Shown one piece after another: positions 9,563 through 19,700 of a DNA stretch of 64,000 nt. Positions within the stretch are counted from its first letter, which is position 1. Every line of letters starts with the position of its first letter. This DNA is from Verrucomicrobiota bacterium (GTDB lineage Bacteria; Verrucomicrobiota; Verrucomicrobiia; CAIQCK01): contig JACRQF010000015.1 of NCBI GenBank assembly GCA_016222825.1, positions 485,646 through 549,645 on the forward strand, read 5' to 3'. Below the pieces are notes generated by a model, which made no database searches, was not told the DNA's origin, and saw only the letters and a program-made list of their open reading frames with translations. Both the position numbers and the translations under genes were made by a program.

Positions 9563-12040
9563 TCAGTCGGCGCCGTAGATAAAGGCAGCGGTGGCTTTCG
9601 CGTCGCGGTTGGCTACGACGCGGACCCAATAAGCGGCGAACTCGGCGGGGAACGTGTGCTTCAACTTCTTGCCTGCCGGCACGTCGAAGCTGCGATAGGT
9701 CACCCACTGGCCTGTGCCGCTGATGTCCACCTCCACGCGCATTGAGACCTTGCCGGCCACGTCGTGGGAAAGTGTCAGTGATTTCTGGTCGTAGCCGGTC
9801 ATCAGGTAGGGATCGCTCGGCTCGTTGGCTTTGACGGCGGTGTCCTTCCACGGGCCACCGACGCCGCGCGGTTTGCCGAACTGCCAGAGGTCGTCCACCG
9901 TGCCGGCCCAGAGCGCGCACTTGGCGTCGTCGGAGCGGATGACGTGCGGGTTGTCGCGCGGCGCGTCGGCGGCGACGCCACTCATCACGAGCAGGCCGCG
10001 ATAGGAGGCGTAGTCCTTGATGCGGCGGTTGTGTGTGGCGACGGGGCGGACCTTGGCCATGCCGCCGGCGTTCTCAGCGGGAAGCTCGTAGAACGTGCCG
10101 TGGACATTCAGCAGGTCGCGCTCGGTGCAAACCTCGCGGTCAATGCGCTCGTCGCCGAGCGCGCTGGGCCGGTCGAAAGCCGCGTCGCCTTTTGGCAAGC
10201 GCCAGCGTTTGCCTTTCTCTTCGATGAGGACGGAGGCGGCGTCCTCGGTGATGACGTTCTGCGGGATCGGGACGTTCTTCCGCATCCATTCCATGCCCTT
10301 CGGGTCGTCGTCGCGGCGCAGTTTCAGGCCGGCGTCGAGGATGTAGCTGCCGAGGTCGCCAGAGGCGTCTTGCGCGGCGAAGCGCAGCGTGCGGAGGTTT
10401 CCGCCACGCGCGTGGAGCAGGCCTCCGCAGACGGCTTTGTCGCCTGGCTCCGCGAGACCTGCGAACATGGCCGCCGGTTTCGTGCCGCGACGGTCGGCGT
10501 TGCTGTAGTGGAAGAATGCTGTCAGTTTCGCGCAGTCGCGGTCGGTCTTCAGCCGCACCCATGCGCCGCTCTCTTGCGGCTTGAACGCGGTCCACGCGCT
10601 GCCTCGCGCGGCGACATTGATGTCGCGGAAGTTTTTCCATGTGCTGTTGCCTTTGGCGTCCACTTCGAGCGTGACGCGGACAGGCTTGTCCGCGCCATTG
10701 GCGAGATGCAGCGCGCGGCGGCCGTAGCCGCTGAAGAGGAACGGTTCGCTGGCGACGCCGCCTTTCACGTCGTCATCGAGCCAGACAGCGCCGCGGCCGA
10801 GCGGCGGGCCGAGTTGCTCGATCTCCTCCGGCTTCATAAAGCGCAGGTTCGACTGCGACTGTCCGGGGCCGGCGATTTCGCCCTTGAGCTTGCGCTTGTT
10901 GAGGAACTCGCTCTTGGCGGTGTCGTCGCAGCCCAGCACGATGCGGTCGCCCCAGCGGCAGAAATCACCGACGACTTTCAGGCAGGTCGAGCGCGGCGCG
11001 ATGCCGGCGGAGCTTCTCGCGGTGAACGTCTTCGGGAAGCGCCAGAAGGTGCCGTGCATCGTCATCATCAAGTCGGGCGCGCCTTCGGGGCCGATGTCGC
11101 GGATGCGGGGCCACTCGGTGTTCCAGCCGTGCGAGCCGTCGTAGCAATGCGACGCCTTCGGCAGACGGTAGGCGTGCCATTTGCCGCCGTCGAGCAGCAT
11201 CAGGATGAGCGAACGATGGTCCCAGCCGACGCTCCAGATCGGGTCGGTGTCGGGGTTCGGGTTGCCGTGGATGCCGCCAGGGCCGGTGACCTCGGTGAAC
11301 TGGTTGCGCCGCACCATCTGCCAGTCGCCTTCGCCGCGCCACTCGGCGAGCGCGCCGCTGGGGATGGTCGGGTCGGTCGCGATGCGCTTGTCGCGCTCGC
11401 CGTTGTTGGCATAGACGAGCCGGCCCTGGCCGCAATAGAAACCCTTGCCGTGGTAGCCAGGGAGTTGCGAGTCGAGCGTCGCGGGATGTTGTTCGCCGGG
11501 GAACGGCTTCTTGAAGTTGCCATCGCGGATGAAGCCGCGCACTTCCAGCGTCTTCACGTCCACCTCGTAGAGACCCTCCTCCATCGTGGCGAAATAGACT
11601 TTGCCGGCCGGGTCGGTGAGGTGGCGCGCGTTGCCGGTGTGGCGGCCGGGCATTTGTGTGTAGGGGATGACGCGGACGTTGCGCTGCTCGTCAATGAAAT
11701 ATGGCCCGATGATGAGTTGTCTGGACTCGCGGTGAATCATCCGGTTCGCCGGCGTGCCGCCGATGCTTTCGGGGCGGATGATCTGCCGCAGGTCGGGCGT
11801 GATCTCGTAGAGCTTGTCGGAGGAGCCGGTGGGCAGGTGCGGCCCGTAGCTGATGACCCAGAGCCGGTCCGCCCACGGCACCACCGCGCCGGTGCCGCAC
11901 TCGCCTTCGTTGTTGAAGGTGGCGAGGCTGGGATAGATGCCGGAGACGCTGGCCGGCTCCGCGCCGCAGCGCGTGGTGTGGATGGCAAACAGGGCTAAAA
12001 CCGGGATAAGCCATCGGGTGGAAGAAATGATTCGTCTCAT
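9563..12040 (-). CDS. Large exported protein of unknown function
   Basis: I do not recognise a named family. The 825-residue product has a signal peptide (MRRIISSTRWLIPVLALFAIH) and short beta-rich segments throughout, for example ADRLWVISYGPHLPTGSSDKLYEITPDL and TDPAGKVYFATMEEGLYEVDV. These look like beta-propeller blades in the N-terminal half. The phrases PFLFSGYGRRALHLANGADKPVRVTLEVD and PYLMTGYDQKSLTLSHDVAGKVSMRVEVD occur about 300 residues apart, so a beta-sandwich module is duplicated. It is probably periplasmic or surface-bound. The stop is TGA, convergent with dat. Confidence 0.8.
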   Translation of the reverse strand: MRRIISSTRWLIPVLALFAIHTTRCGAEPASVSGIYPSLATFNNEGECGTGAVVPWADRLWVISYGPHLPTGSSDKLYEITPDLRQIIRPESIGGTPANRMIHRESRQLIIGPYFIDEQRNVRVIPYTQMPGRHTGNARHLTDPAGKVYFATMEEGLYEVDVKTLEVRGFIRDGNFKKPFPGEQHPATLDSQLPGYHGKGFYCGQGRLVYANNGERDKRIATDPTIPSGALAEWRGEGDWQMVRRNQFTEVTGPGGIHGNPNPDTDPIWSVGWDHRSLILMLLDGGKWHAYRLPKASHCYDGSHGWNTEWPRIRDIGPEGAPDLMMTMHGTFWRFPKTFTARSSAGIAPRSTCLKVVGDFCRWGDRIVLGCDDTAKSEFLNKRKLKGEIAGPGQSQSNLRFMKPEEIEQLGPPLGRGAVWLDDDVKGGVASEPFLFSGYGRRALHLANGADKPVRVTLEVDAKGNSTWKNFRDINVAARGSAWTAFKPQESGAWVRLKTDRDCAKLTAFFHYSNADRRGTKPAAMFAGLAEPGDKAVCGGLLHARGGNLRTLRFAAQDASGDLGSYILDAGLKLRRDDDPKGMEWMRKNVPIPQNVITEDAASVLIEEKGKRWRLPKGDAAFDRPSALGDERIDREVCTERDLLNVHGTFYELPAENAGGMAKVRPVATHNRRIKDYASYRGLLVMSGVAADAPRDNPHVIRSDDAKCALWAGTVDDLWQFGKPRGVGGPWKDTAVKANEPSDPYLMTGYDQKSLTLSHDVAGKVSMRVEVDISGTGQWVTYRSFDVPAGKKLKHTFPAEFAAYWVRVVANRDAKATAAFIYGAD

Positions 12041-12225
12041 GGTGCGGCAACGATTCCGAAACAGCCCGCGGATGTCGAGCGTGAATTGAAGAGGAACGTG
12101 GTCCGGCGCGGTAGAGACTGAGAAGCCAAAGAGAGGGGCGTGGACTCAGCCGGAGCGATGGGCGGCAACTGAGTCGTTCCGGTTCAAATCTTCATCCGCG
12201 CCCGGACCACGATCCGCCTGTCCGA

Positions 12226-12660
12226 TCAGTGCAGGATGATGGCTGAGGAACTGTTGCTCAGGGGCAGCGTCCGGAAGAACAAGGTGACGGGCTGAAACGT
12301 GTAGCGGACCGTGAGGTTGACGACCATGCCCGTGTTGTTGCCCGTAGGCCAGCTTGAGAGCACGCTGAGGTTGTTGGTGTTCAGGCCGGTCGCAAACCCT
12401 CTCACGACAGCAGCCAGCGAGGCGTCGTTGGCCGTTGGCCCCACCGGGACCACGCTGGTAGAGCCGTGCACCACCGCGTAGCGCACGCCCTCCCGCGCGC
12501 AATGCGCAATCGTGTTATATGCAAACACCCCGCGCGCCAGGTCCACCACCGCGAACACCAGCATCATCAACAACAGCGCGCAAATGCAAAACTCCACCAA
12601 CGTCTGCCCCGGCTCGTCCCGGCGGCGTTTGGTGGGATCTTCTTCCCTAGTGAGTTTCAT
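12226..12660 (-). CDS. TadE-like pseudopilin
   Basis: The 144-residue protein has a basic lead, then GQTLVEFCICALLLMMLVFAVVDLARGVF, the TadE/TadG motif with a single transmembrane helix and the Glu at position 5 after the prepilin-type Gly. CAREGVRYAVVHG is also typical. TadE-like proteins are processed by prepilin peptidase and are minor pseudopilins of the Tad (tight adherence) pilus. The start at 12660 has GGAGCAAC before ATG and is better than an ATG four codons upstream. The Flp pilin gene lies upstream on the same strand, but no Tad assembly genes (tadA, B, C) are in the window. Confidence 0.85.
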   Translation of the reverse strand: MKLTREEDPTKRRRDEPGQTLVEFCICALLLMMLVFAVVDLARGVFAYNTIAHCAREGVRYAVVHGSTSVVPVGPTANDASLAAVVRGFATGLNTNNLSVLSSWPTGNNTGMVVNLTVRYTFQPVTLFFRTLPLSNSSSAIILH

Positions 12661-12716
12661 GTTGCTCCACACGGCGCGATTCTAGCGCAGCGCGGCCTCA
12701 CAACCAAGGCCAAAAA

Positions 12717-12786
12717 CCGCCGGCGGGAGGGCTGAATGGAAGGGGCAAAGCAAGGAAAGCCCGTTCAGCCTGCCCGCCGCCGGCGG
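12717..12786. repeat. Imperfect REP-like palindrome
   Basis: GC-rich arms CCGCCGGCGGGAGGGCTGAA (12717-12736 region) and TTCAGCCTGCCCGCCGCCGGCGG (12764-12786) pair imperfectly, with a 27-base loop. It lies in the 328-base gap between the TadE-like and Flp genes; nothing else is seen in that gap. Confidence 0.5.
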
Positions 12787-12988
12787 TCCACTTCGCGAGA
12801 ACCACAACGACGGGAGCTGTAGAGAAGGGATTCCGGCGTGCAGGCGCGCCGCTACAGTCCAGTCAGAGGACGCGCCGACAGCAGGACTTTGTGAAAGCCG
12901 GGCCAAGCAAGAGGCCTGGGGACAACGTCCGGCTTGCCGACGACACTCCTCGCTTCTCGCGAAGCGGAAGACAACCGTCTGCCGCGGA

Positions 12989-13183
12989 CTACGAACTGGC
13001 GGCCGTCGGCGCGGTGGAGGCGATGCCCTGCGACGTCATCTGGCTTTGGACGTTGTCGAAGGTGCTTGTGGTTTGCGTGCCCACGGCCTTCACGACGAGG
13101 ATGGCGACGATGGCGATCAGCGCCAGCACCAGACCGTATTCCACCAGGGATTGACCACGCTTGTTGGACTTCTTGATGTTCAT
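12989..13183 (-). CDS. flp: Flp/Fap-type pilin
   Basis: This 64-residue type IVb pilin starts MNIKKSNKRGQSLVEYGLVLALIAIVAILVV, with the prepilin cleavage site after the G of RGQSLVEYG, Glu5 and Tyr6 of the mature form, and one hydrophobic helix. Flp subunits form the Tad pilus used for adhesion. GGAGAG sits just before the ATG at 13183, and the family length confirms this start. The TadE-like gene follows on the same strand about 330 bases later. Confidence 0.9.
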   Translation of the reverse strand: MNIKKSNKRGQSLVEYGLVLALIAIVAILVVKAVGTQTTSTFDNVQSQMTSQGIASTAPTAASS

Positions 13184-13617
13184 AGCGACTCTCCTGTCAT
13201 CCATGCTGCGGTTTGCTTCCGGTCTTGCGTGTGAGTCTGACACCTTGGGCAACTCCTCAGTTACTTCTCGCTCACAGTTTCTTGGCACAAGACCACTTCA
13301 TTTACTGCGGACACTTTTACACCCAAACCGCGCTTTTGTAATGTCAGAAATAACGAAAAGCTGTCAGGAGTTCTTCTGTCAGCCGGCGTGTTCGCGCGCG
13401 CAAGTCCTTCCCTTTTCAAGCCGAACGAAATCCCACAGCAGCATGCTCGTTGTTTTCGTGCCTTCAAACGCTGTCGGGGAATGCCTGTCGGCAATTCCCT
13501 CACTTCATTTGGGAGTTCACCGACATGACAGAAAAGCGATCCGGGCGTAGTAAGTGGAAGTTCAAGAAGTTCATACCAACATGAACAAACAGGTCTCGAA
13601 CCGAAGGAGAATCCGAG
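13184..13617. other. Divergent intergenic region, no gene seen
   Basis: This 434-base gap separates flp (minus) from a small plus-strand gene. It is less GC-rich than the flanks and must carry promoters in both directions. I could not pick a convincing -35/-10 or -24/-12 pair. No open frame here has a ribosome site. Confidence 0.4.
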
Positions 13618-13845
13618 ATGTCCGATTCGCTTCGACATGAGAAACACGACGAGCGACCGCTGCCCGACCCGGCCATCTGTCGCGCGCAACGCGTCCTTCC
13701 CGGCCTCATCGAATGTCTGGTGACGAAACCCAAACCCCATCAGTGCCCTTGCGCGACGTTCTTCGGCAACGGCATCTTCTGTGAGAACCCGGATCGGGAG
13801 GCCATCATCGCCCGCACGAATGCGGAGAGGAAGACGCAAGGTTGA
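13618..13845 (+). CDS. Small Cys-containing protein of unknown function
   Basis: A 75-residue protein without a signal peptide or membrane segment. Its C-terminal half has HQCPCATFFGNGIFCENPDREAIIARTN, with three closely spaced Cys, which could hold a metal or form disulfides. A further Cys pair (ICRAQRVLPGLIEC) lies upstream. AGGAG is 8 bases before the ATG and the composition is that of a real protein. No function can be assigned. Confidence 0.65.
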   Translation: MSDSLRHEKHDERPLPDPAICRAQRVLPGLIECLVTKPKPHQCPCATFFGNGIFCENPDREAIIARTNAERKTQG

Positions 13846-14097
13846 GTAACGATCAAAGGAGTTTCCTGGTCCTTGCGGCAGGCGCAGCGCGCGCGGCTTG
13901 CCTCAACCCTGCCTGAATCCGCGCGCAACCCCCTCGGCGGGGACGAGCCGGGCTGCATTCCGCGCTGCCCGGGAAGTCCCGCGTCGAAAGGTGCGGGGCT
14001 TCTTCATCTGATCGTTGGGCGGACTTTCTTGCGGTTTGCGATTGCGTGCAAGGCGCTGGTGCTGCTAATAGCGAAGCTCATGTTGCGCCTCAATAGC

Positions 14098-15225
14098 ATG
14101 AAACGACTCGTCTGCTGCGGATTGCCCGCGCTCCTTGGCCTCCGCCTCTGCGCCGCCGCGCCGCCCGATCTCACGGACGCCATCCAAACCCTCCGCACCG
14201 TCGGCGCTGAAGGCCGTGGCAACGCAGCCGCCTCCGCCGCGTGGAAGACCCTCGCCGCCGCCGACCTCGGCCGACTCACCGCCCTGCTCGCCGGCATGGA
14301 CGGCGCGGACGACCTCGTCGCCAACTGGTTCCGCGCCGCCGTGGACACCGTCGTCGTCCGCGAGACCGCAGCCGGCAAGAAGCTGCCCGTGGATGACCTG
14401 CTCGCGTTCGTCCGCGACACCAAGCACAGCCCGCGCGCGCGGCGACTGGCGTTCGAGCTGGTCGCGCGCGTCCAGCCGGAGACGACGGAAAAGCTGCTGC
14501 CGGGCATGTTGAACGACGAGAGCTTGGAACTGCGTCGCGACGCGGTGGAGCGCGTCATCACTGATGCCGCACGCACGTTGGAGGCCGGCAAGAAGCCGGA
14601 GGCCGTCCAGCGTTACCGCGAGGCACTGAAGTTCGCGCGCGACGTGGATCAGGTGCAGGCCCTCGCCCGCAAGCTCCGCGACCTCGGCGAGACGGTGGAC
14701 GTGCAGAAGCTTTTCGGCTTCATCGCGCACTGGAAGCTCATTGGGCCGTTCGACAACACCGGCGGCAAAGGTTTCGCCACGGCCTTCCCGCCGGAGAAGA
14801 CGATTGACCTCGCCGCCGAATACGACGGCAAGTCAGGCAAGGTGCGTTGGACGGACCACGTCACGAAGGACGAGTTTGGAATGGTGGACATCAACCCGGT
14901 CTATCAGCCGCTCAAGGAAGTGACCGCCTACGCCTACACCGAGTTCGCTTCCGACAAAGCGCAGCCGGTGGAGCTGCGACTCGGCTGCAAGAACGCCTGG
15001 AAAGTCTGGCTCAACGGCAAGCTGCTCTGGGAGCGCGAGGAGTATCACCGCGGGATGCAGATTGACCAGTATCGCCTTGCCGGCCAACTCCAGCCCGGCC
15101 GCAACACGATCCTCGTGAAAGCCTGCCAGAACGAGCTGACGGAGAAGTGGACCGTGGAGTGGCAGTTCCAGCTTCGCGTGTGCGACCACCTCGGCACAGC
15201 CATACTGCCGAGCACCGCCTGGTAA
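14098..15225 (+). CDS. Exported protein with helical-repeat N-terminus and jelly-roll-like C-terminus
   Basis: 375 residues, beginning MKRLVCCGLPALLGLRLCAAA, a signal peptide. The middle (about 25-190) is helical with HEAT-like text, e.g. LAFELVARVQPETTEKLLPGMLNDESLELRRDAVERV. The C-terminal 180 residues start IAHWKLIGPFDNTGGKGFATAFPPE and contain VELRLGCKNAWKVWLNGKLLW and GRNTILVKACQN, typical of the carbohydrate-binding sandwich in planctomycete and verrucomicrobial proteins. An ATG six codons earlier (14080) is possible; neither has a clear ribosome site. The next gene starts 13 bases on, so the two are probably an operon. Confidence 0.82.
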   Translation: MKRLVCCGLPALLGLRLCAAAPPDLTDAIQTLRTVGAEGRGNAAASAAWKTLAAADLGRLTALLAGMDGADDLVANWFRAAVDTVVVRETAAGKKLPVDDLLAFVRDTKHSPRARRLAFELVARVQPETTEKLLPGMLNDESLELRRDAVERVITDAARTLEAGKKPEAVQRYREALKFARDVDQVQALARKLRDLGETVDVQKLFGFIAHWKLIGPFDNTGGKGFATAFPPEKTIDLAAEYDGKSGKVRWTDHVTKDEFGMVDINPVYQPLKEVTAYAYTEFASDKAQPVELRLGCKNAWKVWLNGKLLWEREEYHRGMQIDQYRLAGQLQPGRNTILVKACQNELTEKWTVEWQFQLRVCDHLGTAILPSTAW

Positions 15226-15238
15226 AGGAGGACTTGCC

Positions 15239-16477
15239 ATGACGAAACACTCATCAATCTTCAGTTTTGGACTTCAGATCTCTGTAGCCGCCCTCTGCCT
15301 CGCCTCGCCGCTGCACGCAGCCGACTGGCTGCAGTTCCGTGGTCCGCATGGCAACGGCGTTTCAGACGAGAAGGACGTGCCAGCCGCACTCGACGCGAAA
15401 AGTATTGCGTGGGCTGTGGACCTGCCGGGCCGAGGCCTCTCCAGTCCCATCGTCATCGGCGACCGCGTCGTCGTGACCTGCTCCAGCGGACCGCGGCAGG
15501 AATGGCTGCATGTCTTCTGCTTCAACGCCAGCGACGGCTCGAAGCGTTGGGAGCGGCAGTTCTGGGCCACCGGCCGCACGATGACTCAGTCCAAGACCTG
15601 CGTCGCCGCGCCGACGCCCGTCAGCGACGGACGCCGCATCTTCGCACTCTTTTCCTCCAACGACCTCATCTGCCTCGACCTCGATGGCAACCTGCTCTGG
15701 CTCCGCGGCCTCACGCGTGATTACCCGAACGCCAGCAATAGCATCGGCCTCTCATCCTCACCGGTCGTCGTCGGCGACACGGTCATCGTCTCGGTGGAAA
15801 CCGACTGCGATTCCTTCGCGGCCGGCATTGACGCCGCCACCGGCGTCAACCGCTGGAAATCCGATCGTCCCCGCAACCGCAACTGGTCCTCGCCCGTCGT
15901 CTTCGCTGACAAACCCGGCCGGCAGGTCGTCGCCATCGAGGGACTCGGCGGCGTGGTTACTCTGCTACCCACGACCGGCGAGGTCTTGTGGAACCGCACC
16001 AATGAATCCTCCAACATCACCTCGCCCACACCCGGCAACGGCGTCCTTTATGTCGCCGCGCGCGCCATCGTGGCGCTGCAAGCCGACTCTGAGAGCCACA
16101 CGCCCAAGGAACTCTGGCGCAACCATCTCCTCGCGCCCGGCACACCCAGCCCCGTCGTGCATGGCGACCGGATCTTCACGCTGGCCGGCGGCGGCAAGCT
16201 TTGTTGCGGCAACACCGCGAACGGCGAGCGGCTCTGGTCGCTCCAACTCAAAGGCGCGTTCAGTTCCAGCCCGGTTTTCGCGGCTGGCAAGCTCTACACT
16301 GTGAATGAAAAAGGCGTCGTGCGGGTCGTGGATGTGACCAAGCCGGAAGCCGGTCAGATCGCCAGCGAACTCGACCTTGCCCAGACGATCCTCTGCACCC
16401 CCGCCATCGCCAACGGCGCGCTCTACCTTCGCAGCGACGCCAAGCTTTGGAAACTTGCCAACCCTGCCGCCCGATAG
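15239..16477 (+). CDS. PQQ-type beta-propeller protein, exported
   Basis: The 412-residue protein has a signal peptide ending in LHAADW and then WLQFRGPHGNGVS, the usual opening of bacterial PQQ-like/BamB-like propellers. Repeated blades read SSPIVIGDRVVVT, LHVFCFNASDGSKRWER, SSSPVVVGDTVIVS and SSSPVFAAGKLYTV. No quinoprotein catalytic residues can be confirmed, so a structural or binding role is as likely as a dehydrogenase. A strong AAAGGAGG precedes the ATG. It lies between the jelly-roll protein and the SemiSWEET gene, 3 bases before the latter. Confidence 0.88.
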   Translation: MTKHSSIFSFGLQISVAALCLASPLHAADWLQFRGPHGNGVSDEKDVPAALDAKSIAWAVDLPGRGLSSPIVIGDRVVVTCSSGPRQEWLHVFCFNASDGSKRWERQFWATGRTMTQSKTCVAAPTPVSDGRRIFALFSSNDLICLDLDGNLLWLRGLTRDYPNASNSIGLSSSPVVVGDTVIVSVETDCDSFAAGIDAATGVNRWKSDRPRNRNWSSPVVFADKPGRQVVAIEGLGGVVTLLPTTGEVLWNRTNESSNITSPTPGNGVLYVAARAIVALQADSESHTPKELWRNHLLAPGTPSPVVHGDRIFTLAGGGKLCCGNTANGERLWSLQLKGAFSSSPVFAAGKLYTVNEKGVVRVVDVTKPEAGQIASELDLAQTILCTPAIANGALYLRSDAKLWKLANPAAR

Positions 16478-16480
16478 CTC

Positions 16481-16741
16481 ATGACATCCGCTGACATGGT
16501 CGGTTACGCCGCGACAGTCGTCGGCACCTCGATGATGATGCCGCAACTCATCAAATCCTGGCGCACAAAACACATGCGCGACGTCGCGTTCGGCACAATC
16601 CTCCTGTTCTTCTTCAACTGCGCGCTGTGGGCCGCCTACGGCATCATGATCGCTGCGGAACCGATGATCGTGGCCAACGTCATCGGCTTCGTCATCAGCA
16701 TCGCCCTGCTTAGCCTGAAACTGCGCTATCGGCAGAACTGA
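16481..16741 (+). CDS. SemiSWEET family sugar transporter
   Basis: An 86-residue membrane protein with three transmembrane helices, the size of a SemiSWEET half-transporter that works as a dimer. The PQ-loop motif is MMPQLIKSWRTKHMRDVAF, followed by two hydrophobic helices, the first holding FFFNCALWAAYGIM. Family members move mono- or disaccharides by facilitated diffusion. It starts 3 bases after the propeller gene, and its stop is 6 bases from the convergent kinase stop. Confidence 0.92.
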   Translation: MTSADMVGYAATVVGTSMMMPQLIKSWRTKHMRDVAFGTILLFFFNCALWAAYGIMIAAEPMIVANVIGFVISIALLSLKLRYRQN

Positions 16742-16747
16742 GCCGTG

Positions 16748-19700
16748 TCACTTGTCCGCAGCCTGTTTCTTCCAAAACTCCGCGACGGGTAGATCGTTGA
16801 TGGTGGTCAGCGTTTTGATGTCGCGCAGGATGGCGGCGTCGCGCTCGGCAACAATGTCGGCTTTGAGAACTTGAAGCGGCATGGTGCGCAGCGGCGAGAG
16901 ATCCGTCACCTTCGTGTTCTGAATCCAAAGCTCCGTCAGCGGCATCCGGCGCAACGGCGCGAGGTCCTCGATGTCGGTGTCGTTGACGCGCAGGCTCGTC
17001 AGCGCCTTGTCCCTCAGCGGCAGGAGTTCGCTGATCCGGTTGAACCCACAGTGGAGCACGGTCAACGTCATTTCGCTGAGGAGGGTCAGGCTGGTGACCT
17101 GAGTGCTTTCCATAGAGAGACTGGCGATGGGACAGCCGCGAATCGGCGTCAGGTCGCTGATGCGGGTGTTGTTGAGGTTGAGAACACTCATCGGAGCGCC
17201 TTTGAGCGGGCCAAGGTTGCTGACCGCTGTTTTCGCCAACGAAAGGACTGACAACGGCATCCCGCGCAGGGGTGTGATGTCACTGACCTTCGATCCCTCG
17301 ATGATCAACGTCGCAAGCTTCATCCCGCGCAGGGGCGTCAGGTCGCTGACTTCCGTCAGGCCGATGTCGAGCGTCGTCAGTGGCATGCGCTTCAGTGGCG
17401 TCAGGTCGCGGATTTTCGTGCCACCTGCGTGGAGGGTCGCCAGCGGCATGCCGGCCAGCGGTGTGAGGTCGGTCACGGGGGCGTAGGTCAGCGTCAGCGT
17501 CGTCAACCGCAAGCCTTCCAAGCCGCGCAGGTCGCTCACGGGGTTGTTATCGAGCGCCAGTTCCGTCAATGCGGTGGTTTGCAGCGCCGTGACGTCCTTG
17601 ATGCCGTTGCCGGAAGCCACCAACGTCTTCAACGGCAGACCGCTCAGCGGGGAAAGTCTCGTCACAAGCCCCGTCGCCCCGGCGGTGCAACGCAGCCGCG
17701 CGAGGCCCAGCACGTCGCGCACCGGCGAGAGGTCCGTGACCGCTTCGGTGGTGAAGGCCAGTTCCACAAGCTTCTCGCCTTCAAACACGGGCTGGACGTT
17801 GCCGCTGAAGCCGGGGTTGGCTTCCTTCATCCGGGCGATGAACTTCTGGAGCATCTGCTTGCCGCTGAGGCCGCTGGTTGCGGCAGGCATGCGCGTTTGC
17901 GACACTCTTCCAACTCTCGGCGCGCCCTTGGAGACGGCCCGCGGAGTGGCGGACTTCGCGCCGACTTCGCGCAGCCAGAACATTGTCGTCGTCTCGCCAT
18001 TGATTCGCTGCAACGTCGGGATGTTCCGCAGCAACTCGCCGTCGCGCGCGGCAAGGTAGTCGCACCGAAGTTCGCGCAACGGCATGTTCGTGAGCACGGC
18101 GAGATCGGTGACTTTGGTTTTGTGGCACCAGAGCGTTTGGAGCTGCATCCCCGCCAGCGCGCCAAGATCACTCACGTCGGTATGGTCGCAACTCAGCACC
18201 TGTAGCGGCATTCCACGCAACGGTGCGAGGTCGGTCACTTGCGTGCTGCCGCAACTCAGCACCGACAGCGGCTGGCCACGCAACGGCCGCAGGTCGCTCA
18301 CGGGATTGTTCTGGCACCAGAGCGCAGCCAGCCACATCCCGCGCAACGGCGAGAGGTCGGCCACCTGACCGCTGACGTTTGTGCCGCCAACGGGCGCGAG
18401 CGAGAGTCGCTGGAGCGACCGCAACGCCGTGACTGGCGAGATGTCCCGCACCGCAACGGTCGAGAAACCCAGCTCGGTCACTTTGCCGTCGGCGATTTTG
18501 CGCGTGACGCGTCCGTCAAACTGCGGGTTCAGTTCGCGCAGCTTCGCAACGACTTGCGCGACCTGCTGCGTGGCGGGCAGCACGGCAACCTGGCTGGCAA
18601 ACTCGTCCTGCGGCGGGCCGACATCGTGCCAGAACTCGGCGGCGGGCTGACCGTTGATCGTCTCCAGCGTCGTGACGGGCCAGAGCGCCTCGCGGTCGCG
18701 CGCAGCGTCGAAGTCACAATCGAGTTGCTTCAGCGGCAGTTCCTGCACAGCGACGAAGTTGGCGACGGGCGCGTGTTTGCAGGCGAGAGCGGCCAGCGGC
18801 ATGCCGCGCAACGGCGAGAGGTCGCTGACTCTTGAGAAACTGCAGTTGAGATTTGTCAGCGGCAAACCGGTGAGCGCGGTCAAGTTGGAGAGCGACTGCT
18901 TCTCTGCCGAGCCGGGGCAGACGAGGCTCTGCAGGCCGGCCAGCGCCTTGAGCGGCGTGAGGTCGCTCGCGCTCGCGGTCGAGAACGCCAGTCCGGTGAC
19001 CTTGTTGCTTTCCACCGTCGGCGTAGCCAGTCCGTCGAAGCCGGGATTGAGTTCCTTCAACTTGGCGACAACCGTCTGCACCTGCGCTTCCGGCGCGAGC
19101 GCAGCGACGCCTGCGATGAACGCCGCGTCCACGGGCACCGGCAGCGGCGCGGCGGTCGGAACGTTGGTGGCCTGCACCATCACTGGCAGCGCGGGCGTCC
19201 CGCTCGCCGCAGCAAGCGGTTCAACTGCTGGAACGCTGGTCGCCGCAGGCGCCACGCTTTGAGTGGCGGCGGGTTGCTGTGGAGCGGCCGGTGTCGGCAC
19301 GGGGGCCGCCGGTTTCGCTTCGGCTGACGACCTTGATTCCGCCGAGGTTGTGACGTTCGTGGTTGTCGGCACGGCTGAAGTATCACCGCTCGGCTTTCGT
19401 TCCTTCCACGGCGCCCAGATCATCAAGCCCGCCAGCACAACAGCAGCAAAGGCGGCTCCGGCAACACCCCAGACCGGCGCAGGCGACCGCTTCGCCGACG
19501 CGGGCTGGGGCTTCAGGAGTTGCTCGTGAACTTCGCGCAAATCGGTGAGGAGATCGTCGTAGCTCTGGTAACGCTCGTCACGGTGCTTGGTGAGCATTTT
19601 GGCCAGCAGGCCGACCAGCGGCTTCGGGCAGGTTGGCAGCACCTTCAGAATGTCCGGCGGCGGGTCGTTGACCTGCTTGTTCATCACCGAGAACACATCC

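Noticed and set aside
12952..12967. Terminator after flp (CGCTTC-TCGC-GAAGCG)
   Set aside because: The 6-bp stem has no T tract on the minus strand, so it is not supported.
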